Program-made: the position numbers and the translations under genes | Shown: piece by piece, positions 28,794 through 36,274 of the stretch | Numbering within the stretch: the stretch's first letter is position 1 | Layout of the letters: every line of letters starts with the position of its first letter | The notes under the pieces: model-generated | Seen by the model: the letters and a program-made list of their open reading frames with translations, nothing else | The model's database searches: none | What the model was told of the DNA's origin: nothing | Source of the DNA: an uncultured Arcanobacterium sp. | Lineage (GTDB): Bacteria > Actinomycetota > Actinomycetes > Actinomycetales > Actinomycetaceae | Direction of reading: 5' to 3' | Length of the DNA stretch: 64,000 nt | Assembly: GCA_958428545.1 (NCBI GenBank) | Contig: CAUAGM010000003.1 | Location: 62,001 to 126,000, forward strand

Positions 28794-31492
28794 ATCCACT
28801 CCCAACGTTTAATGCAGTTCATTGCAGTTGCAGCACACGAACCTATTGGAGAATCTGCCGTCACTGCTGCAATTTGCCCAAGTAAATCGATAAGGCGTCT
28901 ATTAGCTGCCATAAAATCTCCGACGTCAATTCTGAACGTGCGTAAAATATCTGAAAGCGCAGCGCCTTGTGCCCATAGCATAAACGCCTCTACCCCGCCA
29001 TTGCTTGGCTCTGGCGTCCTATCTATGTGGTGGCGGCGTTCAAGTTCAGCAAGAAATTGATAATTACGTTCAACTGCGTTCCATGCGTCTATGAGTGTAG
29101 CAGGCAAAGATGCTCGAAGCTCCCCCAATCGTCTATCCCCTAGAAAGCACGTGCATATTCCAGCTAGTTCACTAGGTGCGAGCTGGGCAAATGAGGATTC
29201 CATTAAGCATTGTGTAATAAGCAAATCGCTTTCATTATGAATGCCGCTTAGAAGCTCCGCCCCTATCCCCAATTTCACCATCTGAGCTGAATCCTTGCTG
29301 TTGGAACGTTTATGGAGATAGCCAAGATAGTCGAGGACGTCAGCAGTTGCATCAAACTCACGTGCCACGGAATCATGTGAACGTGATACTTGATGGGTGA
29401 TAGCACTCAGTTGCTGATCTAGCGTGATGAGCTCGCGTGTTTGGTTCAGATGATACGGCAAATCTGGGCAGGAATGAACTGGGTGAGTATGCAAACGTGG
29501 ATCTTTTGGTTGTGCAGTGCGATCCCACGATCCAGTCAAATCACGATCTGTGCCAAGGTCAATACGTTCAAGAGCAACGTCGAGAATTTCTTCAGCAAGC
29601 TGTTCGCGCACTATTGGATCTTTGAAGCTCATGCCGAAAGGCATCGTTGCTTGGCCAACATCTCGAAGTTCGCTTGTGAGATCGTGACGATGCACCCAAC
29701 GTAGTTTCGCCTCTGGCGTCACCATACGCATACGTTCCTTGTGCTTCGAGAGCATCACGCCATACTGAAGAGCCCCTTGATAGGCATATGCATAAATTGT
29801 GCCGATTGAAGCACGCTCCCATGTGTTGTGAATTATCGCTTTATAGGCTGCTTTTGCTTTACGTCGCTCTGCTTTCGAAGCTCGCCCAGCACGATCGCGC
29901 AGACGTGCATACTCTGCAACGCTGCCTGCAGGGCAAGCATTTTCCAACTTTTTTTCTAACTTTTCTATACGAATACGTATACGCCGTGCTCGAGCTTCCA
30001 GCTCGACGATATGGCTGTTTGCCTGAAATTGAGCAAAAGAACGCCCCATCATTGAACGTGCGTCGTCGTAAGAGAGAAAACGAAGCAAATTAGCAACGGC
30101 ATTATACGAAGGGAAAAATGCGCTGTGCAGTGATTCGATACTTCCCGAAGCAAGATCTGAAAGCTGCGGAAGTGAAAGTGACGGTGAAGCAAGGATCACG
30201 GCATTGCCTACCTTATCTTTTCCTCGTCTTCCTGCACGCCCGATCAGCTGGGTATATTCAGTGCCCGTGAGATCTACGAAATCTGTGCCGTTGAATCGAC
30301 GCAGATCTTCGAGCACAACTGTGCGTACTGGCATATCGATTCCAAGTGCCAAGGTGCCTGTTGCATACACAATCGAAAGAAGCCCCTGATTCATAAGGCG
30401 TTCGACGAGCTCTTTTATTGCTGGAAACATTCCTGCATGGTGCGCGCCAAAACCTCGGCTCAGTGCTCGAGACCAAAAGTTAAAGCGTACTGTACGTGCA
30501 TCTGCTGTGCTCAGCTGTGCGCGCAGCAGAGCAAGCTGAGATTCAATCTGAGCTTTCTGAGCGGGAGTCGTCAAACATATATCCGAATCGAGTAAATCCC
30601 CCACAGCTTTATCGCAACCTTTGCGAGAAAAAATAAATTCAATTGCAGGCAAGACGTTTGCTGTGCTCAATGCTTTAATAATGCGCCGACGATCCGTGCT
30701 CGTTACGCAGTATTGCCGAGAAAAACGTGTGTGACGATGCCTGCTTCTATGTTTGGTCGAAGAATGTGACGATGCATTATCGGCGGCGTCGATGCTATTG
30801 AGAGCGTGGATGGCTTTTGGCGTCACTTTCCCTTGATCGTCTAAAAGCTCAAGAAGTGAGGTACGTGCGCACAGATAGTGGACGAGCGGCACAGGTCGCA
30901 CAGTTGAGACGATGAGTTCTGTAGGGCCGTGAATAGATTCAAGCCAGGCGTGAAGTTCGGTGACGTTTGGCATCGTCGCCGACAAGCTGACGAGCCGTGT
31001 ATGGGATGGCAACTGTAAAATAATTTCTTCCCATACTGGACCTCGCACAGGATCGGCAAGATAGTGCACCTCATCGAGCACAACGTATCCGATATCGGCA
31101 ACTGCGCTATCGTGAGCATAGAGCATATTGCGCAGCACTTCCGTTGTGACTACCACAATGTCTGCATCTCGGTTAATCGTCACATCTCCAGTGAGCAGCC
31201 CAACGTGTTCTTTTCCATAAGTAGTGCATAGGTCGTGATATTTTTGATTAGACAGCGCTTTAATCGGAGCTGTGTAGACGCAGCGAACGGATCGAGCACA
31301 CGCAAGCTCTACAGCGCCAAGAGCAACCATCGTCTTTCCAGATCCAGTGGGGGCGCTCAGCAGCACATCTACTCCCCTGCTCAAAGCATAGAGAGCTTGA
31401 CGCTGCACATCATCTAATATAATGCCGCGTTGTTCTTTTTGTGCAGAAATGAAATTCTCAATGACGGCAGCTAATCTTTTGCTAGAAACCAT
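28790..31492 (-). CDS. helY: HelY-type superfamily 2 (Ski2/Mtr4-like) helicase
   Basis: 900-residue DExH helicase. Walker A is SAPTGSGKTMVAL, motif Ia is YTAPIKALSNQKYHDL, motif II is DEVH, motif III is SATMPN and motif VI is QLIGRAGRRG; a long Ski2-like C-terminal region follows. HelY homologues are thought to act on RNA or DNA, but the substrate is not established. I start it at ATG 31492, where MVSSKRLAAV begins and the frame overlaps the pafBC end by 11 bases; the longer reading frame upstream runs inside pafBC. A Ser/His/Arg-rich insert lies near 30700-30790. Confidence 0.92.
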   Translation of the reverse strand: MVSSKRLAAVIENFISAQKEQRGIILDDVQRQALYALSRGVDVLLSAPTGSGKTMVALGAVELACARSVRCVYTAPIKALSNQKYHDLCTTYGKEHVGLLTGDVTINRDADIVVVTTEVLRNMLYAHDSAVADIGYVVLDEVHYLADPVRGPVWEEIILQLPSHTRLVSLSATMPNVTELHAWLESIHGPTELIVSTVRPVPLVHYLCARTSLLELLDDQGKVTPKAIHALNSIDAADNASSHSSTKHRSRHRHTRFSRQYCVTSTDRRRIIKALSTANVLPAIEFIFSRKGCDKAVGDLLDSDICLTTPAQKAQIESQLALLRAQLSTADARTVRFNFWSRALSRGFGAHHAGMFPAIKELVERLMNQGLLSIVYATGTLALGIDMPVRTVVLEDLRRFNGTDFVDLTGTEYTQLIGRAGRRGKDKVGNAVILASPSLSLPQLSDLASGSIESLHSAFFPSYNAVANLLRFLSYDDARSMMGRSFAQFQANSHIVELEARARRIRIRIEKLEKKLENACPAGSVAEYARLRDRAGRASKAERRKAKAAYKAIIHNTWERASIGTIYAYAYQGALQYGVMLSKHKERMRMVTPEAKLRWVHRHDLTSELRDVGQATMPFGMSFKDPIVREQLAEEILDVALERIDLGTDRDLTGSWDRTAQPKDPRLHTHPVHSCPDLPYHLNQTRELITLDQQLSAITHQVSRSHDSVAREFDATADVLDYLGYLHKRSNSKDSAQMVKLGIGAELLSGIHNESDLLITQCLMESSFAQLAPSELAGICTCFLGDRRLGELRASLPATLIDAWNAVERNYQFLAELERRHHIDRTPEPSNGGVEAFMLWAQGAALSDILRTFRIDVGDFMAANRRLIDLLGQIAAVTADSPIGSCAATAMNCIKRWEWM

Positions 31493-33833
31493 TGATAGCC
31501 GTATCCTTTTTCGTTGGAACAGCAGCACATGTGCTGCGCTCGAGGAGTTTCTCACGTGTATCGCCTGCTTTTCTCGCGCTGTGCAGACTAATACTGTATC
31601 GCTTACACAAAGCATGAAGATCAGGAACGAGATCTTTTGCAATATCGGGTGAGGTGAATAGGAGAGCAGACTTCCCTAAACGCACGAGCACGGTCCGTAT
31701 CCAGTGAATGTTCGCTGCTGAAAAGCGCAGCTTGCCATCTGCACTCATTTTTACGCCTGGAAGCTCCTCTGCAATCCAGCGAGCATGAGGCTCACACAAA
31801 AGTGTTGCCGACGTCCCGCACATAGTACGGGAACGATTTCTGTATGTGCGTTGCCACTCATATATGGGAGTTTTAGGAAACGTCGCATCAAGAATTTTCG
31901 CCTCTGAAATTCTGTCGAGACGATATGTTCGCAGTTTATTATCAGCATTTACAGCTGCAAGAAGTGGGTTGATTTGCGGATCGATAGTAAAGGGCTTCAG
32001 ACGCGCTTTTTGGCAGACGGCATGCCCTGAAGAATCTAATGCCCAATAGTCGATGCTGAGCTCTCGGTGCTCTTCAATAGCTTGAGAAACTGCTGTGATA
32101 ACGTGTGGCGTAAATTTTGTATCAGAGGGCGGCCATAAAGCTCGTTCATAGCCTGCGCTGCTCGCAGCATCAGTGAACCGTGAACGCAATTCCAGCAAAG
32201 AGCGTCTATGCTCCCCTGCTGCTACCGTAAGAAGAGAATCAATTGCGGCAAGTACGGAAATAACTTCTGCGAGAGTGAACGTTAGATCAGAATGATGAGA
32301 TGCATAGCTGAGAGGATTTTCGACGGCTTCGATCACCCAGTTTTTATTAAGCGGCTCTCCTTCTTCCCACTCTGGCATAGATAGATCGTAAGGGCTATAG
32401 GGCGTGCCGTCGATAAAAATTTCTGTGGTGAAAAGATCTTGTAGTTCGCGGCGCACAGTGAGCATATCGACTGAAAACTTTGCAGCAAGATCACCTAAAG
32501 TTGCCGATCCGTGGTTGAGAAGATACGAATAGTAAGATTCTCGACGGCTCACAGAGGTATCGATACTGAATGATGAGTGTGCTGTACGGTTGTGATAAGT
32601 GAAGTTAGCGTCAGCTTCAGCATGTGGTGAGTTCTTATTGTTGCTGGTGGAGGAAATTGTGCGAGGGCGAGAAGAAATCATGTGAGGCTGAGAAAGAGCA
32701 TCATCAGCATGAAATGAAGTATCTAATGAACGTTTAAGAGCATTGTATGCTGCCTGGATATGGGCGACGACCTCATCGACGACAGGCTTAGGCGAAAGTA
32801 CCTGCAGTTGATCGCCGTAAAAAGCGACTTCTTCTAATAGTGAATCGAGAGAAATTCCCTCGAGAAAATAGATATCGCCATATTCGGCAGGCGTGCATAA
32901 ATCTGCCAGTTTGCTCTGCTCAACGTTTTCTTTTGATATATGTACACTTCGGTTTGTGAGAGGAAGGCACGTTCCTGGTGCAGCCCAGAAAAAAACATCG
33001 ATGGGTGTAAACCATGAATCAGCTTCCGCCTGCTGAGAGATTATGCGTTCACAATCAGACGGGCTGAGATCAATTTTTTCTTCTTTGATTGTGCACTTTT
33101 GCATGCGATCGATTTTATAAAGGTGTATATCTGCAACACTGGCAGATTGATGCCCTGTATTCGCAGGAGAAAAGCTCTTGAGCACAGAGCTATCGGTTTT
33201 CTGTGTGAGTTTAAAACCGCGCACATAGAAATATCCTCGATGTATTTCCAACGTGATGGGCAGTATGCGCCGCGCTGAAGGTTCACTATCGTGTAGGCTG
33301 CGGTAAATAAATGAAATTGGGCGGGAGCTTTGAATCGCTGAGGCAACTGTAGTGACGAAACGCCCGCGCGGCACAGAAAAAGCCATTGGTGTGCGGATTT
33401 TAGATGCCTGCCCTTGACTGATGGCTTTGCTGATTCCCATGTGTGCAAAAGCTTCTGCCGCGCTGCTTTCTTTGAATTCGAGTAGCGGAAGAAGAAGACT
33501 CACATTCAGCCCTCGAATATCAATATGAATGTTGCCTTCATCGGATAAATAATATGCGGTACTGCGGCTATCGTATCCTCGGGCAGTAATATTGTTGCCG
33601 CTTGCTCGAAGCACATTGATATCGTTGCGAATTGTTTCATATAACGTCTCAGAGCTTACACTACGAGCAAGAAATTGATAGACAGGGACGCTTTGCGCTA
33701 TCTGGGCGAGAGTGAGCGGAGAATTTTTCAGAGCTATACGCAAGCTGAAACGGCGATGCCCTGGGCGATCTCGAGTAAGAGAAGACGCAGACTCAGGTGT
33801 GCGCGCTGACTGCTGCGAATGTGGTACCTGCAT
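31482..33833 (-). CDS. pafBC: PafB-PafC fusion, WYL-domain regulator
   Basis: 783 residues made of two tandem units, each with an N-terminal winged helix and a WYL domain: the first with LAQIAQSVPVYQFL and RPISFIYRS, the second with RESYYSYLLNHGSATLGDLAAKF and LSIDYWALDSSG. In mycobacteria PafB and PafC are separate and form the main LexA-independent DNA-damage activator, with single-stranded DNA as the proposed WYL ligand. Fusions occur in other actinobacteria. GAGGAGG precedes the ATG at 33833. The gene overlaps helY; no pafA, tatAC or proteasome genes are near, so the link to pupylation is lost here. Confidence 0.9.
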   Translation of the reverse strand: MQVPHSQQSARTPESASSLTRDRPGHRRFSLRIALKNSPLTLAQIAQSVPVYQFLARSVSSETLYETIRNDINVLRASGNNITARGYDSRSTAYYLSDEGNIHIDIRGLNVSLLLPLLEFKESSAAEAFAHMGISKAISQGQASKIRTPMAFSVPRGRFVTTVASAIQSSRPISFIYRSLHDSEPSARRILPITLEIHRGYFYVRGFKLTQKTDSSVLKSFSPANTGHQSASVADIHLYKIDRMQKCTIKEEKIDLSPSDCERIISQQAEADSWFTPIDVFFWAAPGTCLPLTNRSVHISKENVEQSKLADLCTPAEYGDIYFLEGISLDSLLEEVAFYGDQLQVLSPKPVVDEVVAHIQAAYNALKRSLDTSFHADDALSQPHMISSRPRTISSTSNNKNSPHAEADANFTYHNRTAHSSFSIDTSVSRRESYYSYLLNHGSATLGDLAAKFSVDMLTVRRELQDLFTTEIFIDGTPYSPYDLSMPEWEEGEPLNKNWVIEAVENPLSYASHHSDLTFTLAEVISVLAAIDSLLTVAAGEHRRSLLELRSRFTDAASSAGYERALWPPSDTKFTPHVITAVSQAIEEHRELSIDYWALDSSGHAVCQKARLKPFTIDPQINPLLAAVNADNKLRTYRLDRISEAKILDATFPKTPIYEWQRTYRNRSRTMCGTSATLLCEPHARWIAEELPGVKMSADGKLRFSAANIHWIRTVLVRLGKSALLFTSPDIAKDLVPDLHALCKRYSISLHSARKAGDTREKLLERSTCAAVPTKKDTAINGF

Positions 33834-33893
33834 ATATCACAACCTCCTCTTTTTATATAGATAGTGTAGCGGAGTGCTCTGGAGCTTACTCAG

Positions 33894-33954
33894 ATACGAA
33901 GATCGGCACATACGAAGATCGGCACAGAGCGTAAACGCGTATGCCGATTCGTAT
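33894..33954 (-). terminator. Tandem repeat and hairpin between ribY and pafBC
   Basis: ATACGAAGATCGGCAC is repeated in direct tandem at 33894-33909 and 33910-33925. TGCCGATTCGTAT at 33942-33954 can pair with either copy through a two-base bulge, making two alternative hairpins in the minus-strand transcript leaving ribY. No T-run follows, so termination strength is uncertain. Confidence 0.5.
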
Positions 33955-34000
33955 AGGTTCGGTTAAAGAGCGCTATCGCGATGAGGCAGCTAGAGCTGTG

Positions 34001-35041
34001 CTACTTCATCTTCTGCGCTGCATTCACGATATTTTGAGTAAATGCTGTGTGAGGATCGACAGCGTGCTCAATCAGCTTTTGTTCGAGCATAAAGGCCGCC
34101 ATATTTTCCCACTGCATTGGATTTTGAGCACCAAATACCTCATTTCCCTGATAAAGCTTAAGTGTGGCTTGCAAAACTTTTTGAGCCAGCTCACGTTGAG
34201 CAGGTTCGTTTTTAAGAGCTGGAACATATTGAGCGGCAATATCGACTGTACCCTCGATATCGTTAGCGGCAGTTTCTACTCCTTGCTGCACAGCTACTAA
34301 AAATCGTGCATAAACATCCTCATTGATGCGTGATGCCATTGAGCCAAAGCCTACTCCCACAAGAGGAAGTTCTTCATCACTGAGCGGTATCGTCGTTACC
34401 TCAATACCTGCATTTTCCAGAGCAATCACGTCACTATTAGCAAAACCGATCACTGCATCAACTTCTCCATCTTTAAGCGCTGCGGTCTGAGTGTAGCCAA
34501 TGAAACTCTGCGTTACCTTATCTTCCAAACCGTGCCGTTTTAATGCGGCAAGCAGTCCATAATAGTTTTCTCCGTATGGTCCAGGTAAACCAATTTTCTT
34601 GCCAGCCATCTGCTCCCATGATGTGATGCCTGAAGATTTAGGGGTAATCAAGGTTGCTGGATATTGCTGATACATCGTTGCCCAGTTCACTACGTCGATA
34701 CCCGTTGAGCGCGCCTGCATCATTTCATCTCCGCCAGCAAAAGTAATATCTTCATCGCCTGCAGCAAGTGCTCCGAGGAGAGATTCTTGAGCGCCGTGAT
34801 GACGAAGAGTGACGTTTAATCCTTGTTGATCGAAGTAACCTTTTTCTTTCGCTACGTAGAGAGGAGCAAATTGAATATCTGGAACGTATGTGAGCCCAAT
34901 AGTCACATCGTCTTTCTTTTGAGATACGGAAGAGCTATCGGTCTTCGCGTCTCGATTCGTGAGAGAGCACGCGCTCATAGTGGCTAGAAGGCTCAGGGCT
35001 ATAGTGAAAGCTGCTAGTTTCTTGTGAGCTGCCAGTGGCAT
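34001..35041 (-). CDS. ribY: NMT1/THI5-like substrate-binding lipoprotein, probable riboflavin transporter RibY
   Basis: 346 residues. A lipoprotein signal peptide ends LLATMSAC with lipidated Cys25. The mature part is an NMT1/THI5-like periplasmic-type binding fold (VTIGLTYVPDIQFAPLYVAKEKGYFDQQGL, FAGGDEMMQARSTGIDVV, GKKIGLPGPYGENY). This fold usually binds thiamine precursors, but the gene is second in an operon led by an FMN riboswitch, so riboflavin or a related flavin is the likelier ligand. It lies 42 bases after the permease gene. No ATP-binding subunit is encoded beside it. Confidence 0.85.
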   Translation of the reverse strand: MPLAAHKKLAAFTIALSLLATMSACSLTNRDAKTDSSSVSQKKDDVTIGLTYVPDIQFAPLYVAKEKGYFDQQGLNVTLRHHGAQESLLGALAAGDEDITFAGGDEMMQARSTGIDVVNWATMYQQYPATLITPKSSGITSWEQMAGKKIGLPGPYGENYYGLLAALKRHGLEDKVTQSFIGYTQTAALKDGEVDAVIGFANSDVIALENAGIEVTTIPLSDEELPLVGVGFGSMASRINEDVYARFLVAVQQGVETAANDIEGTVDIAAQYVPALKNEPAQRELAQKVLQATLKLYQGNEVFGAQNPMQWENMAAFMLEQKLIEHAVDPHTAFTQNIVNAAQKMK

Positions 35042-35083
35042 CGTTATTCCTTTCTGGTATGAATGTGTAGGGTGTGTTTAGTG

Positions 35084-35875
35084 CTAGTAACTTACGAGTT
35101 CAAAAACTTTATGTTCAAGAGCTTTGATGACGGTATAGATCGCAACTGCTGCTGACGCAAGCAGGATGATAGATGCAAAAAGAGGCGCAGTTGCGTTCAT
35201 ATGCTGGGAAGCAACAAGCTGAATTCCAAGCCCCTTATCTCCGCCGATCACCATTTCTCCGACTACTGCGCCAGTGACTGCCAGAGTGAAGCCTGTGCGA
35301 AGTCCTGCCAAAATATGAGGCCCAGCAAGAGGAAGCTCAATAGAGGTGACGAGGATTCTTCCGTGGGCTCCGTCAAGTTTTGCTGCTCCAATAAGCTCGG
35401 AAGAAATAGAACGCACGCCTACAGCCGTTGCGATAATCACGGGGAAAACAACCATGATCGTGCATAATACGACGATAGGCGCAGTGCCGTAACCAACCCA
35501 CATAACGAGTAAAGGAGCGAGAGCTATTGCTGGTATTGCTTGGCTCGCCGCTAAAAATGGTTCAAGCGCACAGCTGAGCAAAGGATTGTGGGCAATAGCA
35601 AACCCCGCAGGAATGCCGATAATGGCGGCAGTGAGGCACCCGTATAGCGCTTCAGAAAGAGTAGTGCCCAAAGCTACGAGCAGGTAGCCTTCTGAAACCC
35701 CTCGTATTAGTTCGTGAGCGACATCGTAAGGAGTTGGAAGCGCATAAGTATCAATCATGTGCAAAGACGTTACGCTATGCCACAGCCCGATCATGGCGAA
35801 CCCAAGGATTATGGGGGCAATCCATAAACCGCGTGCCGTATGCAAGGCTGTTCCCTTCGCTCTGATGCACGGCAT
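35084..35875 (-). CDS. ribX: ABC transporter permease, probable riboflavin transporter RibX
   Basis: 263-residue permease with about six hydrophobic helices and the EAA-type loop GAAKLDGAHGRILVTSIELPLAGPHILAGLRTG. It belongs to the family that partners NMT1-like binding proteins. The FMN riboswitch 150 bases upstream points to flavin uptake. The start is not certain: ATG 35875 has only a weak AAGAGC upstream, and a TTG further in (before HTARGLWIAP) follows AAGGGA. ThiX/SsuC-like permeases for other ligands look similar, so the ligand call rests on the riboswitch. Confidence 0.82.
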   Translation of the reverse strand: MPCIRAKGTALHTARGLWIAPIILGFAMIGLWHSVTSLHMIDTYALPTPYDVAHELIRGVSEGYLLVALGTTLSEALYGCLTAAIIGIPAGFAIAHNPLLSCALEPFLAASQAIPAIALAPLLVMWVGYGTAPIVVLCTIMVVFPVIIATAVGVRSISSELIGAAKLDGAHGRILVTSIELPLAGPHILAGLRTGFTLAVTGAVVGEMVIGGDKGLGIQLVASQHMNATAPLFASIILLASAAVAIYTVIKALEHKVFELVSY

Positions 35876-35882
35876 AGATGCT

Positions 35883-35931
35883 CTTAGAAAAATTCTGAGA
35901 GCACAGCTTCATGAAGAAGTATGTGCTGTGC
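35883..35931 (-). terminator. Second hairpin in the ribXY leader
   Basis: On the minus strand GCACAGC (35931-35925) pairs with GCTGTGC (35907-35901), followed by TCTCAGAATTTTTC. It lies just before the ribX start and could be a weak terminator or affect translation initiation. Confidence 0.4.
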
Positions 35932-35980
35932 AATATGGATATACTTTTGCACGCAGCGCTCCATGGCATGAAAACGGGAA

Positions 35981-36016
35981 ACCAAAAGTGCGTAGCCAGC
36001 ATAAAGTTGGCTACGC
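35981..36016 (-). terminator. Attenuator hairpin downstream of the FMN riboswitch
   Basis: GCGTAGCCA (36016-36008 on the minus strand) pairs perfectly with TGGCTACGC (35998-35990), loop 9 bases, followed by ACTTTTGG. It begins about 6 bases after the riboswitch core, the place expected for FMN-dependent transcription termination. Confidence 0.75.
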
Positions 36017-36021
36017 CGTGT

Positions 36022-36138
36022 GCCTCCCATCCGGACTTTAACCGTCGGTTGAGGAATTTCACCTCATCAACCGCAGTGAGTATATATTCACTGCGGGTCG
36101 CGGACTATCACCGCCGGTTCAGACTTTCACTGACCCTG
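36022..36138 (-). ncRNA. FMN riboswitch (RFN element)
   Basis: Read on the minus strand, the conserved RFN core is present almost to the letter: AGGGTCAGTGAAAGTCTGAA, CCGGCGGTGATAGTCCGCGA, a variable stem (CAGTGAA/ACTCACTG), GATGAGGTGAAATTCCTC, then ACCGACGGTTAAAGTCCGG and ATGGGAG. These segments form the six-helix junction that binds FMN. It precedes a terminator hairpin and the ribXY transporter genes, so high FMN should shut transport off by early termination. Confidence 0.97.
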
Positions 36139-36214
36139 GCGCACGTGTGTGCATATCCAGCATATACTCTCGGCGCAGCAGATACCACATTGTATTTCAA
36201 AGGAGGTAATATCG

Positions 36215-36265
36215 CCCGCACTTTCGTATGTGTGCTCACGAAAGTGCGGGCACACATACGAAAGT
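36215..36265. repeat. Two overlapping, mutually exclusive inverted repeats
   Basis: CCCGCACTTTCGT (36215-36227) pairs with ACGAAAGTGCGGG (36238-36250), 13 bp with a 10-base loop. ACTTTCGTATGTGTGC (36220-36235) pairs with GCACACATACGAAAGT (36250-36265), 16 bp with a 14-base loop. They share bases, so only one can form at a time. They begin 10 bases after the M60 peptidase stop (minus strand), so they probably act as its terminator, just upstream of the FMN riboswitch leader. Confidence 0.75.
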
Positions 36266-36274
36266 ATCCTACTT

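Noticed and set aside
31493..31642. Extra 50 codons at the N-terminus of the helicase
   Set aside because: They overlap the pafBC coding end in another frame and have no helicase homology; ATG 31492 gives the short overlap typical of coupled genes.
36022..36138. TPP riboswitch, as expected for an NMT1/THI5-like transporter
   Set aside because: The core motifs are those of the FMN (RFN) element and not of a THI box.
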